Shown in pieces: positions 18,318-25,895 of a DNA stretch of 46,656 bases. The DNA comes from an uncultured Bacteroidota bacterium (GTDB lineage: Bacteria; Bacteroidota; Bacteroidia; Flavobacteriales; Flavobacteriaceae). The translations under genes were made by a program, and so were the position numbers. The stretch is from NCBI GenBank assembly GCA_902604715.1, contig CACLAD010000008.1, positions 1-46,656 of the forward strand, in the 5' to 3' direction. The notes beneath the pieces are model-generated. The model made no database searches. It was given only the letters and a program-made list of their open reading frames with translations, and was not told where the DNA came from. Positions within the stretch are counted from its first letter, which is position 1, and the number at the start of each line of letters is the position of its first letter.

Positions 18318-18497
18318 TTATGAAATAATTAGCATAATGATTCCACCAACTGCCATTCCTTCAACATATGAAAGCCATAAAGCGTCAAAAGTTGATAATT
18401 TAACGGAGGCAAGCATTTGATCTATATTATCTTTGTAAGGCCTTGTAATTAGATATAAACAACCAGCTATTAGTATGTAAATTGAAATTATCTTCAT
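18318..18497 (-). CDS. Small two-helix membrane protein (59 aa)
   Basis: An intact reading frame runs from the ATG at 18495-18497 to a TAA at 18318-18320. It encodes a 59-aa protein starting 'MKIISIYILIAGCLYLITRP'. A first hydrophobic stretch covers residues about 3-18 and a second about 46-59, with a polar link ('YKDNIDQM'). It ends 11 bases before the metallo-hydrolase/rhodanese ATG, so it is probably the first gene of that operon. I recognise no family. It could be a membrane anchor or a sulfur-compound-related membrane partner, but that rests only on position. Confidence 0.5.
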   Translation of the reverse strand: MKIISIYILIAGCLYLITRPYKDNIDQMLASVKLSTFDALWLSYVEGMAVGGIIMLIIS

Positions 18498-18554
18498 AAT
18501 ATAAATTTACAAATCTTTGGTAATGAAAGATTTAATATCTTTATCTAAAATAAA

Positions 18555-19007
18555 ATGGTGTATTCAATAGCATTTGATAGCGATTTAATTAGGGGCGTGG
18601 AACTAATTGACATAAACCTCCTTAAACCTCACGAAAAAATTATAGAAAGAAAGAAAGCATCACTTGCAAAATTTATTAAATCATATGATACTTATTATAT
18701 TACCTCATCTATAGTTTGCTGTGATAAAAGCTTATTAATTATTGATGGTCACCACAGGTATTTTGCGCTAAAAGAATTAGGATTTAAAAAAGCCCCTGTA
18801 ACTTTAATTGATTACCAAAGTGACTCAATAATAACAGGTTCAATAAATCCACTCGATAAAAAATATATAGTTGACATTGGAAATAGTTCAGACCTTCTTG
18901 AACCAAAAAGTACTGAGCATGCTGTATATTGTAATAACTCGAAGAGTTGGGAGCCAATAATTTTATTGTCGTCCATGTTTAAAATTAATACTAAAGAAAT
19001 AACATAA
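18555..19007 (+). CDS. ParB/sulfiredoxin-fold protein resembling free serine kinase (SerK/SbnI-like)
   Basis: This 150-aa protein has the compact ParB-N-like fold signature 'LLIIDGHHRYFALKELG' (Asp64-Gly-His-His-Arg68) preceded by 'INLLKPHEKIIERK' (His26-Glu27). The PHE and DGHHR blocks are those of ADP/ATP-dependent free-serine kinases (SerK of Thermococcus, SbnI of Staphylococcus) rather than of chromosome-partition ParB; there is no HTH domain and no partner parA. If it is a kinase, it would make O-phosphoserine for cysteine or serine metabolism. Residues 85-150 are not family-typical to my eye. It is divergent from the sulfur-handling MBL/rhodanese gene and upstream of ybjQ. The fold call is fairly sure, the activity is inference. 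Confidence 0.65.
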   Translation: MVYSIAFDSDLIRGVELIDINLLKPHEKIIERKKASLAKFIKSYDTYYITSSIVCCDKSLLIIDGHHRYFALKELGFKKAPVTLIDYQSDSIITGSINPLDKKYIVDIGNSSDLLEPKSTEHAVYCNNSKSWEPIILLSSMFKINTKEIT

Positions 19008-19018
19008 TTAAATTTAAA

Positions 19019-19336
19019 ATGATATTATCAACTACCGAATTTGTTCCTGATAGGCAAATTGACAAAATTTTAGGAATCGCTAGAGGGTCAACTGTAAGAT
19101 CAAGAAATGCAGCTAGAGATCTTGTTGCTCAACTTAAAAATATTATAGGAGGTGAAATTGAAGAATATACAAAACTGCAAGCATACGCAAGAGAGCAGGC
19201 ATTGGAGAGATTGATTGCTGATGCGAATAAGCTTAATGCCGATGCGGTATTAGGTATTCGATTTACAACATCAGTTATAGCCCAAGGCACTTCTGAAATT
19301 TTAGCCTACGGCACCGCTGTAAAATTAAAGCAATAA
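19019..19336 (+). CDS. YbjQ/UPF0145 family protein
   Basis: This 105-aa protein matches the YbjQ (UPF0145) family along its length. Features are 'ILSTTEFVPDRQIDKILGIARGSTVRSRN' near the start (in two adjoining blocks), then 'GGEIEEYTKLQAYAREQAL', 'NADAVLGIRFTTSVIAQGTSEILAYGTAV'-type strands and a hydrophilic end. The family forms homopentamers and has been called heavy-metal-binding-like, but its function is not settled. It lies 11 bases after the SerK-like gene and two bases before a 35-aa membrane peptide gene. Confidence 0.93.
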   Translation: MILSTTEFVPDRQIDKILGIARGSTVRSRNAARDLVAQLKNIIGGEIEEYTKLQAYAREQALERLIADANKLNADAVLGIRFTTSVIAQGTSEILAYGTAVKLKQ

Positions 19337-19338
19337 TT

Positions 19339-19446
19339 ATGTTGACTTTTATAATCAGTATAGGCACAGTAATTGTATTTATATGGTTAATTATTAACCG
19401 TGTAAACCAAACAGATAAAGAAAAATTTGATAAACGTAAAAATTAA
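19339..19446 (+). CDS. Putative single-pass membrane peptide (35 aa)
   Basis: An ATG at 19339 opens a 35-codon frame ending in TAA at 19444-19446. The first 19 residues are hydrophobic ('MLTFIISIGTVIVFIWLII') and the rest highly charged ('NRVNQTDKEKFDKRKN'), the pattern of a small N-in anchored membrane peptide. It starts two bases after the ybjQ stop and ends 11 bases before the next gene. That tight packing supports it being real, but length alone gives weak statistics. No family recognised. Confidence 0.4.
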   Translation: MLTFIISIGTVIVFIWLIINRVNQTDKEKFDKRKN

Positions 19447-19457
19447 ATTACACTCTT

Positions 19458-22400
19458 TTGAAATATAAATTTCTTTATATATTTTTTATTTCTCAGATTA
19501 TATATTCACAGCAATTCAGAAATATTACAAGTATTTCAGATTTAAATGAAATTTCAGCTAATAATGGTGTTGCTGTAGCTGATTATGATCAGGACGGTGA
19601 CCTTGATATATTCATTGTTTCAGAGGATGGAAATGAAAATGTAAGCCGTCTACTTCAAAATACAAATAATGGTAATTTTATAGATGTAACTGAAAATTCA
19701 GGAATCAATCAAAATCTAAATCATGAAATTGATTTAATAAATTACGATGATAACGGAGAATTCAGTTTTGATACAATTGAGCATGGAGACAGACTAGTAG
19801 CATCATGGGGAGATTTTAATAATGATGGATATCCTGACTTATTTTTAGGAAATGCAGTTCAAAGTGAATTGTATAAAAATAATGGAAACGGAACATTTTC
19901 TAATATTACGGAATCAGCTGGTTTTGAAATATCTTGTGAAAAATGCTACATCGCAGGTGCCTTGTGGCTGGACTATGATTTGGATGGATATTTAGATATT
20001 TTTCTTTCTGATTATAATCAAATATCTCCGAATAAGCTATACAGAAATTTAGGAGATGAAACCTTTCAACAAATTGATCTAACAGATTATATTGAGAACT
20101 CTAATAGTTTTTCTGCAATTCCAATTTATGTAAATGATGACATGTACCCTGACATATATATTGCAAATGATTTTGATCAATCCAATCAGCTTTTGATAAA
20201 CCAACAGGGTCAAGGATTTATTGAAATGGCTGTTGAGTATGGAGTGGAGGATCCATTTGATGGAATGGGTCTCACAACATGTGATTTCAATAATGATTTA
20301 AGCCTAGATTTTTTTGTTACAAATATTAAGGAAAATAGTCTTTATACAAGAGACACATCCAATAGTTCTTTTGCATACACTAATTACTCAGCAGAGGCTA
20401 ACTTATATGATACAGATTGGGCTTGGGGTGTTACTTTTTCTGATTTTAACCATGATGGTTTTGAAGATTTTTATGTGGCAAATGGATTTTTTAATCCCGA
20501 AAATGATAGGTTCTTTATAAATGATTCAGGAAATAATTTCACCTATTCAGATTTTTCAGGAAATCCACCACTCATGTCAAAAAGTAGATCGGTAAATTCT
20601 TTTGATTATGACAATGATGGTGATTTAGATTTGATAGTCACAGATTTCAATTTGAATGTAAACCTTTGGGAAAATAAATCTATTGATACTTATTTTTCAG
20701 AGAGCATAATGGGTTCATGGGTCAAAATATTTTTGGAGGGTACTGTCTCCAACAGAGATGGTCTAGGTTCAATAATAGAAATTAATTTTGAAGATGGTAG
20801 TAGTCAAATTAGACAATATTCGGGTTCAGGGTATCAACACCAATCAATTCAATCAATTCATTTTGGTGGTTCTGTTAATAATAATATTTCAAGTATAACA
20901 GTTAATTGGCCAAGTAGTGGTCAGGAAACATATTCAAATTTAGAAACAAACACAACATATAAAATAGTTGAGGGACAAGGAATTCAAACAATTAATAATA
21001 ATACTGCTGTTAAAATTGAAGGTTGCACCGACGAGAGTTCTTGTAGTTACAATCCAGATGCTACCATTGATGACAGCTCTTGTATTTATATAGAATCACA
21101 ATCAATTACAGGCGAGACCGTAGTTCAACCACTTGAATCACATTCATATCAGTATAATGATGATTCAATTATTTCTTTTGAATGGGAGGTTGAGAATGGA
21201 ACAATAATCTCTGGCAATGGGACATCAAATATTGAGGTACAATGGGATGTAGCAGAACTAGGAAAAGTAAGTATAATTGCAACAAATGATGAATGTTCAA
21301 CGGGTGTTATTGAATTAGATATCTCTCTTCAGCTACCCTTATCTTATGTTGATTATAGTTATTCGGTAGCAAGACTTTGGAACGAAGTCTTGTTATATTC
21401 CATTAGAAATGATTTAGCAAGACCGACGGTACATGCAAGAAATTTATTTCATGTAAGTGCTGCTATGTATGATGCCTGGGCAATTGTTAATGAAAAGGGC
21501 TCACCTTATTTAATAGGAAATAATGTTAATGGTTTTACATCAGAATTTGATATATTTTTAAATACTGATTCGGATTACTTCAATGAAATAAACTCCATTA
21601 GTTATTCAGCCTACAGATTAATACTACACAGATTTTACAATTCTCCTGGGAATGAAAGAATTATAGCTAAAGCAAATTCACTTATGAATATACTAGGCTT
21701 AGATATAAATTATTTTGAATCTGATAGTTATGATAATAATCCAGCTGATTTGGGAAATTATATAGCTGAGAAGTATATTGAATATGGATTAATAGATGGC
21801 TCAAATGAGCAAGTGGATTATGTTAATCAGTTTTATGAGCCTATAAACGAGCCATTGGCTCCAATTTTTTCTGGGAATCCAACGATTTCAAATCCAAACA
21901 GATGGCAGCCATTATCACTCGATATTTTTGTAGATCAAAGTGGAAATATTTTGTCTGAAACCACACCAGAATTTTTGGGTGCAGAGTGGGGAAGCGTATG
22001 GCCATTTGGATTAAATGATGAAGATTTAACAGAATTTCAAAGGAATGGAGATACATATAAAGTATATCATGATCCTGGAGATCCGCCTTTAATTGATGAT
22101 AATTATGAAACAAATGAATTATTCATTGAGTCGTTTTCAATGGTTTCGGTTTGGGGATCACATCTTTCCCCAGAAGACGATACTGTTTGGGATATTTCAC
22201 CCAATTCGATTGGTAATGTTAACGATGATACTTACCCTTCAGATTTTTCCGACTTTACAAATTTTTATAACTATTACGGTGGTGGAGATACAAGTCAAGG
22301 ATATTCAGTGAATCCCGTGACAAATGAACCGTATGAAGTTCAAAATGTAAAGAGGGGAGATTACACTAGAGTTTTAGCTGAGTATTGGGCAGATGGACCT

Positions 22401-23459
22401 GATTCTGAGACTCCACCTGGTCATTGGTTTGTTTTATTGAATTCGGTAAGTGATAATCCTCAATTAGAAAAGAAATTTCAGGGTCAAGGTGATGAATTGT
22501 CAGATTTAGAGTGGGATGTTAAATCTTACTTTATTTTAGGTGGAGTGATGCATGATGTTGCAATTTCAGTTTGGGGTATAAAAGGTTGGTATGATTATAT
22601 CAGACCAATTTCTGCAATAAGATACCTCTCTGAGCAGGGACAAAGAACTGATCCAACATTAGATAATTACAATGAGAATGGCTTTGAATTAATTGATGGT
22701 TTAATTGAAATTGTTCAAGCGGACGATCCGCTTGCAGGGGACGATAATGAAAATGTCGGTAAAATAAAGGTTTATACGTGGAGGGGTCATACATATGTTG
22801 AAAATACTGAATCAGATTATGCAGGAGTTGACTGGATATTAGCAGATAATTGGTGGCCGTATCAAAGACCAACCTTTGTTACTCCAAACTTTGCTGGGTA
22901 TGTTTCAGGTCACTCAACATATTCAAGAGCTGCTGCTGAAATGTTAGAAAACTTTACCGGATCTCCGTATTTCCCTGGCGGATTAGGAATTCATTTAGCT
23001 AAACAAAATGAATTTTTAGTTTTTGAAGACGGCCCTAATCAGGACGTTGAGCTTCAATGGGTGTCATATAAAGATGCAGCTGACCAGTGTGGTTTATCCA
23101 GGATTTGGGGAGGAATCCATCCATATATTGACGATATTCCGGGAAGACTTATTGGTCAGATAATTGGAAATGAAAGTTTTGAATTTGGTTCAGAATACTT
23201 TGAAAATAATCTTTCAAATCCTGAAACACGAAATTTAAATTTAAGATTATTCTTAAATCCTGTCGGAAAAACTGAAAACATAAAAGTTTTAAATACAAAT
23301 GGATTTGAATCTTTTGAACTTTATTCAATTACAGGTCATTTAGTCCCATTCTCATTAATATATCAAAATGGATTCACTGAAATAATAACTAATTCCTTAA
23401 GCAGTGGAATCTATATTCTCAGGTCTGATGAAATTACCTTTAAGGTAGTGGTTAGATAA
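19458..23459 (+). CDS. Secreted FG-GAP/UnbV - vanadium-haloperoxidase-like chimera with T9SS sorting domain
   Basis: This 1333-aa exported protein starts at TTG, with a signal peptide ending near 'QIIYSQ'. Residues about 20-410 hold FG-GAP/VCBS propeller repeats with Ca-binding loops ('DYDQDGDLD', 'DFNNDGYPD', 'DYDLDGYLD', 'DYDNDGDLD'). An ASPIC/UnbV domain follows (about 418-510), then a Cys-containing 'CTDESSCSYNPDATIDDSSC' linker (about 522-541) and a PKD-like segment (about 545-620). Residues about 630-1245 resemble bacterial vanadium haloperoxidase/PAP2 enzymes: 'MYDAWAIV', 'RPISAIR', 'GYVSGHSTYSRAAAE' (about 1146-1160) and 'RIWGGIHPYIDD' (about 1214-1225), which together supply the Arg, Ser-Gly-His and His of the vanadate/phosphate site. 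A T9SS type A domain ends the chain (about 1262-1333). Halide oxidation versus phosphatase activity cannot be decided from sequence. Confidence 0.85.
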   Translation: MKYKFLYIFFISQIIYSQQFRNITSISDLNEISANNGVAVADYDQDGDLDIFIVSEDGNENVSRLLQNTNNGNFIDVTENSGINQNLNHEIDLINYDDNGEFSFDTIEHGDRLVASWGDFNNDGYPDLFLGNAVQSELYKNNGNGTFSNITESAGFEISCEKCYIAGALWLDYDLDGYLDIFLSDYNQISPNKLYRNLGDETFQQIDLTDYIENSNSFSAIPIYVNDDMYPDIYIANDFDQSNQLLINQQGQGFIEMAVEYGVEDPFDGMGLTTCDFNNDLSLDFFVTNIKENSLYTRDTSNSSFAYTNYSAEANLYDTDWAWGVTFSDFNHDGFEDFYVANGFFNPENDRFFINDSGNNFTYSDFSGNPPLMSKSRSVNSFDYDNDGDLDLIVTDFNLNVNLWENKSIDTYFSESIMGSWVKIFLEGTVSNRDGLGSIIEINFEDGSSQIRQYSGSGYQHQSIQSIHFGGSVNNNISSITVNWPSSGQETYSNLETNTTYKIVEGQGIQTINNNTAVKIEGCTDESSCSYNPDATIDDSSCIYIESQSITGETVVQPLESHSYQYNDDSIISFEWEVENGTIISGNGTSNIEVQWDVAELGKVSIIATNDECSTGVIELDISLQLPLSYVDYSYSVARLWNEVLLYSIRNDLARPTVHARNLFHVSAAMYDAWAIVNEKGSPYLIGNNVNGFTSEFDIFLNTDSDYFNEINSISYSAYRLILHRFYNSPGNERIIAKANSLMNILGLDINYFESDSYDNNPADLGNYIAEKYIEYGLIDGSNEQVDYVNQFYEPINEPLAPIFSGNPTISNPNRWQPLSLDIFVDQSGNILSETTPEFLGAEWGSVWPFGLNDEDLTEFQRNGDTYKVYHDPGDPPLIDDNYETNELFIESFSMVSVWGSHLSPEDDTVWDISPNSIGNVNDDTYPSDFSDFTNFYNYYGGGDTSQGYSVNPVTNEPYEVQNVKRGDYTRVLAEYWADGPDSETPPGHWFVLLNSVSDNPQLEKKFQGQGDELSDLEWDVKSYFILGGVMHDVAISVWGIKGWYDYIRPISAIRYLSEQGQRTDPTLDNYNENGFELIDGLIEIVQADDPLAGDDNENVGKIKVYTWRGHTYVENTESDYAGVDWILADNWWPYQRPTFVTPNFAGYVSGHSTYSRAAAEMLENFTGSPYFPGGLGIHLAKQNEFLVFEDGPNQDVELQWVSYKDAADQCGLSRIWGGIHPYIDDIPGRLIGQIIGNESFEFGSEYFENNLSNPETRNLNLRLFLNPVGKTENIKVLNTNGFESFELYSITGHLVPFSLIYQNGFTEIITNSLSSGIYILRSDEITFKVVVR

Positions 23460-23490
23460 TATTTTGTTTATTACATTTGCTTTCCAAAAA

Positions 23491-23564
23491 GGCCTCGTAG
23501 CATAACTGAATAGTGCATCTGATTACGGCTCAGAAGGTTGGGGGTTTGAATCCCTCCGAGGTCA
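23491..23564 (+). tRNA. tRNA-Arg (anticodon ACG)
   Basis: This 74-nt cloverleaf has acceptor arms GGCCTCG (23491-23497) and CGAGGTC (23557-23563), discriminator A at 23564 and no encoded CCA. The anticodon stem is TCTGA/TCAGA (23518-23522, 23530-23534), the loop is TTACGGC and the anticodon is ACG at 23525-23527. ACG is normally edited to ICG by TadA to read CGU/CGC/CGA. The T-loop is TTTGAAT with a stem GGGGG/CCCTC. A TACATTTG at 23472-23479 fits a -7 promoter element 12 bases upstream, without a clear -33 TTG. Confidence 0.95.
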
Positions 23565-23571
23565 CAAGCGA

Positions 23572-23598
23572 GAGTTAATTTAATAAACTCCTTTTTTT
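23572..23598 (+). terminator. Intrinsic terminator after tRNA-Arg
   Basis: A five-base stem GAGTT (23572-23576) pairs with AACTC (23586-23590) across a nine-base AT loop. It is followed by a C and seven T residues (23592-23598). It begins eight bases after the tRNA and reads in the plus direction. The stem is short and weak, so confidence is moderate. Confidence 0.55.
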
Positions 23599-23611
23599 AA
23601 GTATATTTTGT

Positions 23612-24307
23612 TTAGAATGAGTCGTATTTGCTGTTCCAAATACTTTCACTGAAATTTCTTCTTGTGAGAAAGAATATGTAAAAGAAAATAAATATGAATC
23701 CTTTAACAAGAAATAAAAACAATATAAAAACTTCTGAAAACGTCAGGCTAGGCATAATCAATTTTCCTAAAAAGGCAAAAACTACACTTACCAATACAGA
23801 AAATATAGTAAGGTTGTCGATATTTTTAAAAGGAAGAACCAATAACTTACGTAAATAATTAAACTCCTCACCCCATTTGTGTATCAAATAATAATAATCA
23901 TTTCCGATTGGAACAAATAGAATTGGGTCATCAGGACTTTTAATTTTGAAGAGTTTTGAAGGTGCCATAATCATAAAATTACTTAAAGTTGTGTTATGAT
24001 TTCTTTCTATTTTCCCTATGATTTTAGTTATATTTTTTGGATACTCACCCTTAAATAAATTAGAATCCAAAAACCTTAATCTATATCTGACACATATTTT
24101 TTTAATTGTGTCTTTATGAAATATATTTTTAGTCTTCATTTTATCAAATTTTAGGTCATTGAGCTTTTCATCATTTTTTTTATTCAATGATTTTTTAATT
24201 TGATCGTCTTTTGACCATATATTTTTTATAGCTGTCTTTAGTTCTTCCGACGTTATTTGCTTACTCCGCTCGCTAATTAACTCTTCAAATAAGTTTACTT
24301 TCTTCAT
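23612..24307 (-). CDS. Hypothetical protein with two C-terminal membrane helices
   Basis: I use the ATG at 24305-24307, giving 231 aa; a GTG three codons upstream is possible. Residues about 1-70 are highly charged (Lys/Asp/Glu) and helical, with a 'NIFHKDTIKKICVRYRLRF' segment just after. The middle (about 75-155) looks globular and soluble ('PDDPILFVPIGNDYYYLIHKWG'). Two strongly hydrophobic helices follow at about 165-185 and 193-220, ending in a short polar tail. I recall similar proteins in Flavobacteriaceae without known function. It lies 53 bases downstream of the SRPBCC gene on the same strand and may be co-transcribed. Confidence 0.7.
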   Translation of the reverse strand: MKKVNLFEELISERSKQITSEELKTAIKNIWSKDDQIKKSLNKKNDEKLNDLKFDKMKTKNIFHKDTIKKICVRYRLRFLDSNLFKGEYPKNITKIIGKIERNHNTTLSNFMIMAPSKLFKIKSPDDPILFVPIGNDYYYLIHKWGEEFNYLRKLLVLPFKNIDNLTIFSVLVSVVFAFLGKLIMPSLTFSEVFILFLFLVKGFIFIFFYIFFLTRRNFSESIWNSKYDSF

Positions 24308-24360
24308 TCTAATCACAAATATTACTTAATACCAAAATTTGTACCAAACATTTTCAATTT

Positions 24361-24873
24361 TTATGAAAACCATTTATGATACCCAAAATAGTTTTTCGGA
24401 GTTTTGTTTTTTGTAGTTAGGTAATAATTTATCCCTCCAATAACACTTCTTAAATATGATTCTAAGGCTGGAATAACAATAATTTTGTATGGAAGATAGC
24501 TGATTAACTTTGGCATATTCCTAAGAAAATATGGATAAACCGTTATTTTCAAATAATTAGATTCGTTTTTATCAAAAATTTCCCATACCACATATGATTG
24601 TTCTTTACCCTTCTCGCCGATGAATAAACTATACCCTTTTAATTTTTCCCATGAGTAAAATTCTCTCTTGTATGTAAGACCATTGAGATATACCAATTCA
24701 TCAATTGACTTTTCACCTGGCCAAATGATAAATTTATTAGATTTACAAAATGGATGAAATAGCTCTAAATTTGAAGGAGAAGATATCAATTCCCATATTT
24801 GACTTGTCGTAGCGTCAATCTTAAGCTCAAATTGAGCTTTCCATTTATTTTTTATTTTTTTCAAATCCTTCAT
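24361..24873 (-). CDS. SRPBCC (START/Bet v1-like) family protein
   Basis: This 170-aa protein has the helix-grip START/Bet v1 pattern. 'FELKIDATTSQIWELISSPSNLELFHPFCK' (in two blocks) at about 15-45 matches the N-terminal strand, the alpha1 'WxxIsdp' and the alpha2 region. Alternating beta strands follow up to about 125, then a long C-terminal helix ('KIIVIPALESYLRSVIGGINYYL'). Such folds bind lipids, polyketides or other hydrophobic ligands; the ligand here is unknown. No signal peptide. Its start is close to the divergent DUF4920 gene (36 bases), and it precedes the two-helix membrane protein gene. Confidence 0.75.
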   Translation of the reverse strand: MKDLKKIKNKWKAQFELKIDATTSQIWELISSPSNLELFHPFCKSNKFIIWPGEKSIDELVYLNGLTYKREFYSWEKLKGYSLFIGEKGKEQSYVVWEIFDKNESNYLKITVYPYFLRNMPKLISYLPYKIIVIPALESYLRSVIGGINYYLTTKNKTPKNYFGYHKWFS

Positions 24874-24909
24874 TTAAAATAGGTAAATTTGAAGAGCAAA
24901 AATAATCAA

Positions 24910-25353
24910 ATGAGAGTCAATATTTTATCAATTTTTTTTACTTTATTAACAACTTATTCATGTAATCAAAAAACCCACTACATTAATTATGGTGCTAATA
25001 TAAATCCTAGCTTGGAATTTTTTAACAAAATTGATAATAACTATGATCTAAACAATATTTCAGGGGAAATTATTGACGTATGCCCTAAGAAAGGATGTTG
25101 GATGAATGTGAAAGTTAACTCAGATACAGTTTTTGTAAAGTTTAAGGATTATGGCTTTTTTGTGCCTAAAACTGGGGTTAAGGGAAAAAGTGTTTTAATG
25201 ACAGGTAAAATATTTAGGGATACTATTTCGGTTGACAGACTAAAACACTATGCAGAAGATGCTAAAAAAACAACAGTGGAAATTGAATTAATAACACAGC
25301 CTGAATACAAAATTAATATGATAGCAGAAGCAGTAGCTATTAGAGAAGATTAG
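24910..25353 (+). CDS. DUF4920 lipoprotein
   Basis: Starting at the ATG at 24910 gives 147 aa with a lipobox ending 'TTYSC' (Cys18); a TTG seven codons upstream would put charged residues before the signal and is less likely. The body has the DUF4920 pattern: 'SGEIIDVCPKKGCWMNVKV' with two Cys, 'FKDYGFFVPK', 'GKSVLMTGKIF' and 'LKHYAEDAKK'. This OB-fold-like family is known mostly from Bacteroidota and Proteobacteria; its role is undefined, though the conserved Cys/His suggest metal binding. The stop overlaps the convergent 3' end of the SOUL gene by four bases. Confidence 0.87.
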   Translation: MRVNILSIFFTLLTTYSCNQKTHYINYGANINPSLEFFNKIDNNYDLNNISGEIIDVCPKKGCWMNVKVNSDTVFVKFKDYGFFVPKTGVKGKSVLMTGKIFRDTISVDRLKHYAEDAKKTTVEIELITQPEYKINMIAEAVAIRED

Positions 25354-25604
25354 TCTTCATACTCAATTTCAACCATAACTTCGTTTCTTCTATTAAATAC
25401 CTTGTATGGGCTATTGTAAGAAACGTAGAATAAATCACCTTTTGTTTTAATATTTAGTTTAGATAATTTTTCAATTAATTTTTTTGAATGGGTTTTGAAC
25501 TTACCTGAGTTTGAATACCCTCCGTATCTAACGCACGCAAAATATTTCGCCTCTGACTCATAGATTTCAATACTTTCATCATTCGGCTTTGAAATTGACT
25601 CCAT
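25350..25604 (-). pseudogene. SOUL heme-binding family protein, C-terminal half after an in-frame stop
   Basis: This is the second half of a SOUL domain ('SKPNDESIEIYE', 'KYFACVRYGGYSNSGK', 'YNSPYKVFNRRNEVMVEIEYE'). It is in exactly the same frame as the upstream half, separated only by the TAA at 25608-25610 and one codon. SOUL relatives typically read FVMPS-x-Y-N-x2-(T/S)-x-PKPND here, so the stop sits where Tyr (TAT/TAC) is expected, consistent with one base change. An ATG at 25602-25604 could restart translation but would give only half a fold. Confidence 0.85.
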
Positions 25605-25607
25605 GTT

Positions 25608-25895
25608 TTATGATGAAGGCATTACAAACTCCATTGTATTACTATTATTATCTTCTTTCATGTAAACGGGTGTGGTCATTTCGATTTTTTCACCCTTAGA
25701 ATTGTTTCCGCTAATAAATTGAAATAGTTTGTAAAAGTTACCATTAGCATTTCTCGTTGAAATTACTTTGGCTTTTAAGGCAGCTGGGTAGAATCTTATT
25801 TCAAATTCATCTTCAGACATGATAAGTTCATATTTTTGTGTTTCATATGAGCTAGGATTTGTAAGCATAAGTATTAATAATAGTATGTGTTTCAT
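25608..25895 (-). pseudogene. SOUL heme-binding family protein, N-terminal half ending at a premature stop
   Basis: The 95-codon frame carries a signal peptide (about 1-17), then 'YETQKYELIMSEDEFEIRFYP', 'ALKAKVIS', 'FYKLFQFISGNNSKGEKIEM' and 'TTPVYMKED', the classic N-terminal half of SOUL/HBP proteins, which bind heme or tetrapyrroles. It stops at TAA just after 'EFVMPSS'. Ignoring the stop, 25350-25895 is one continuous frame of 180 sense codons, the normal SOUL length. Its ATG overlaps the stop of the protease-fragment gene (ATGA), so it belongs to that operon. A true nonsense mutation, readthrough or sequence error cannot be told apart here. Confidence 0.85.

Noticed and set aside
18555-19007. 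Chromosome-partitioning ParB or an origin region
   Set aside because: No HTH domain, no parA, no parS-like palindromes, and the motif set fits SerK/SbnI-type proteins better.
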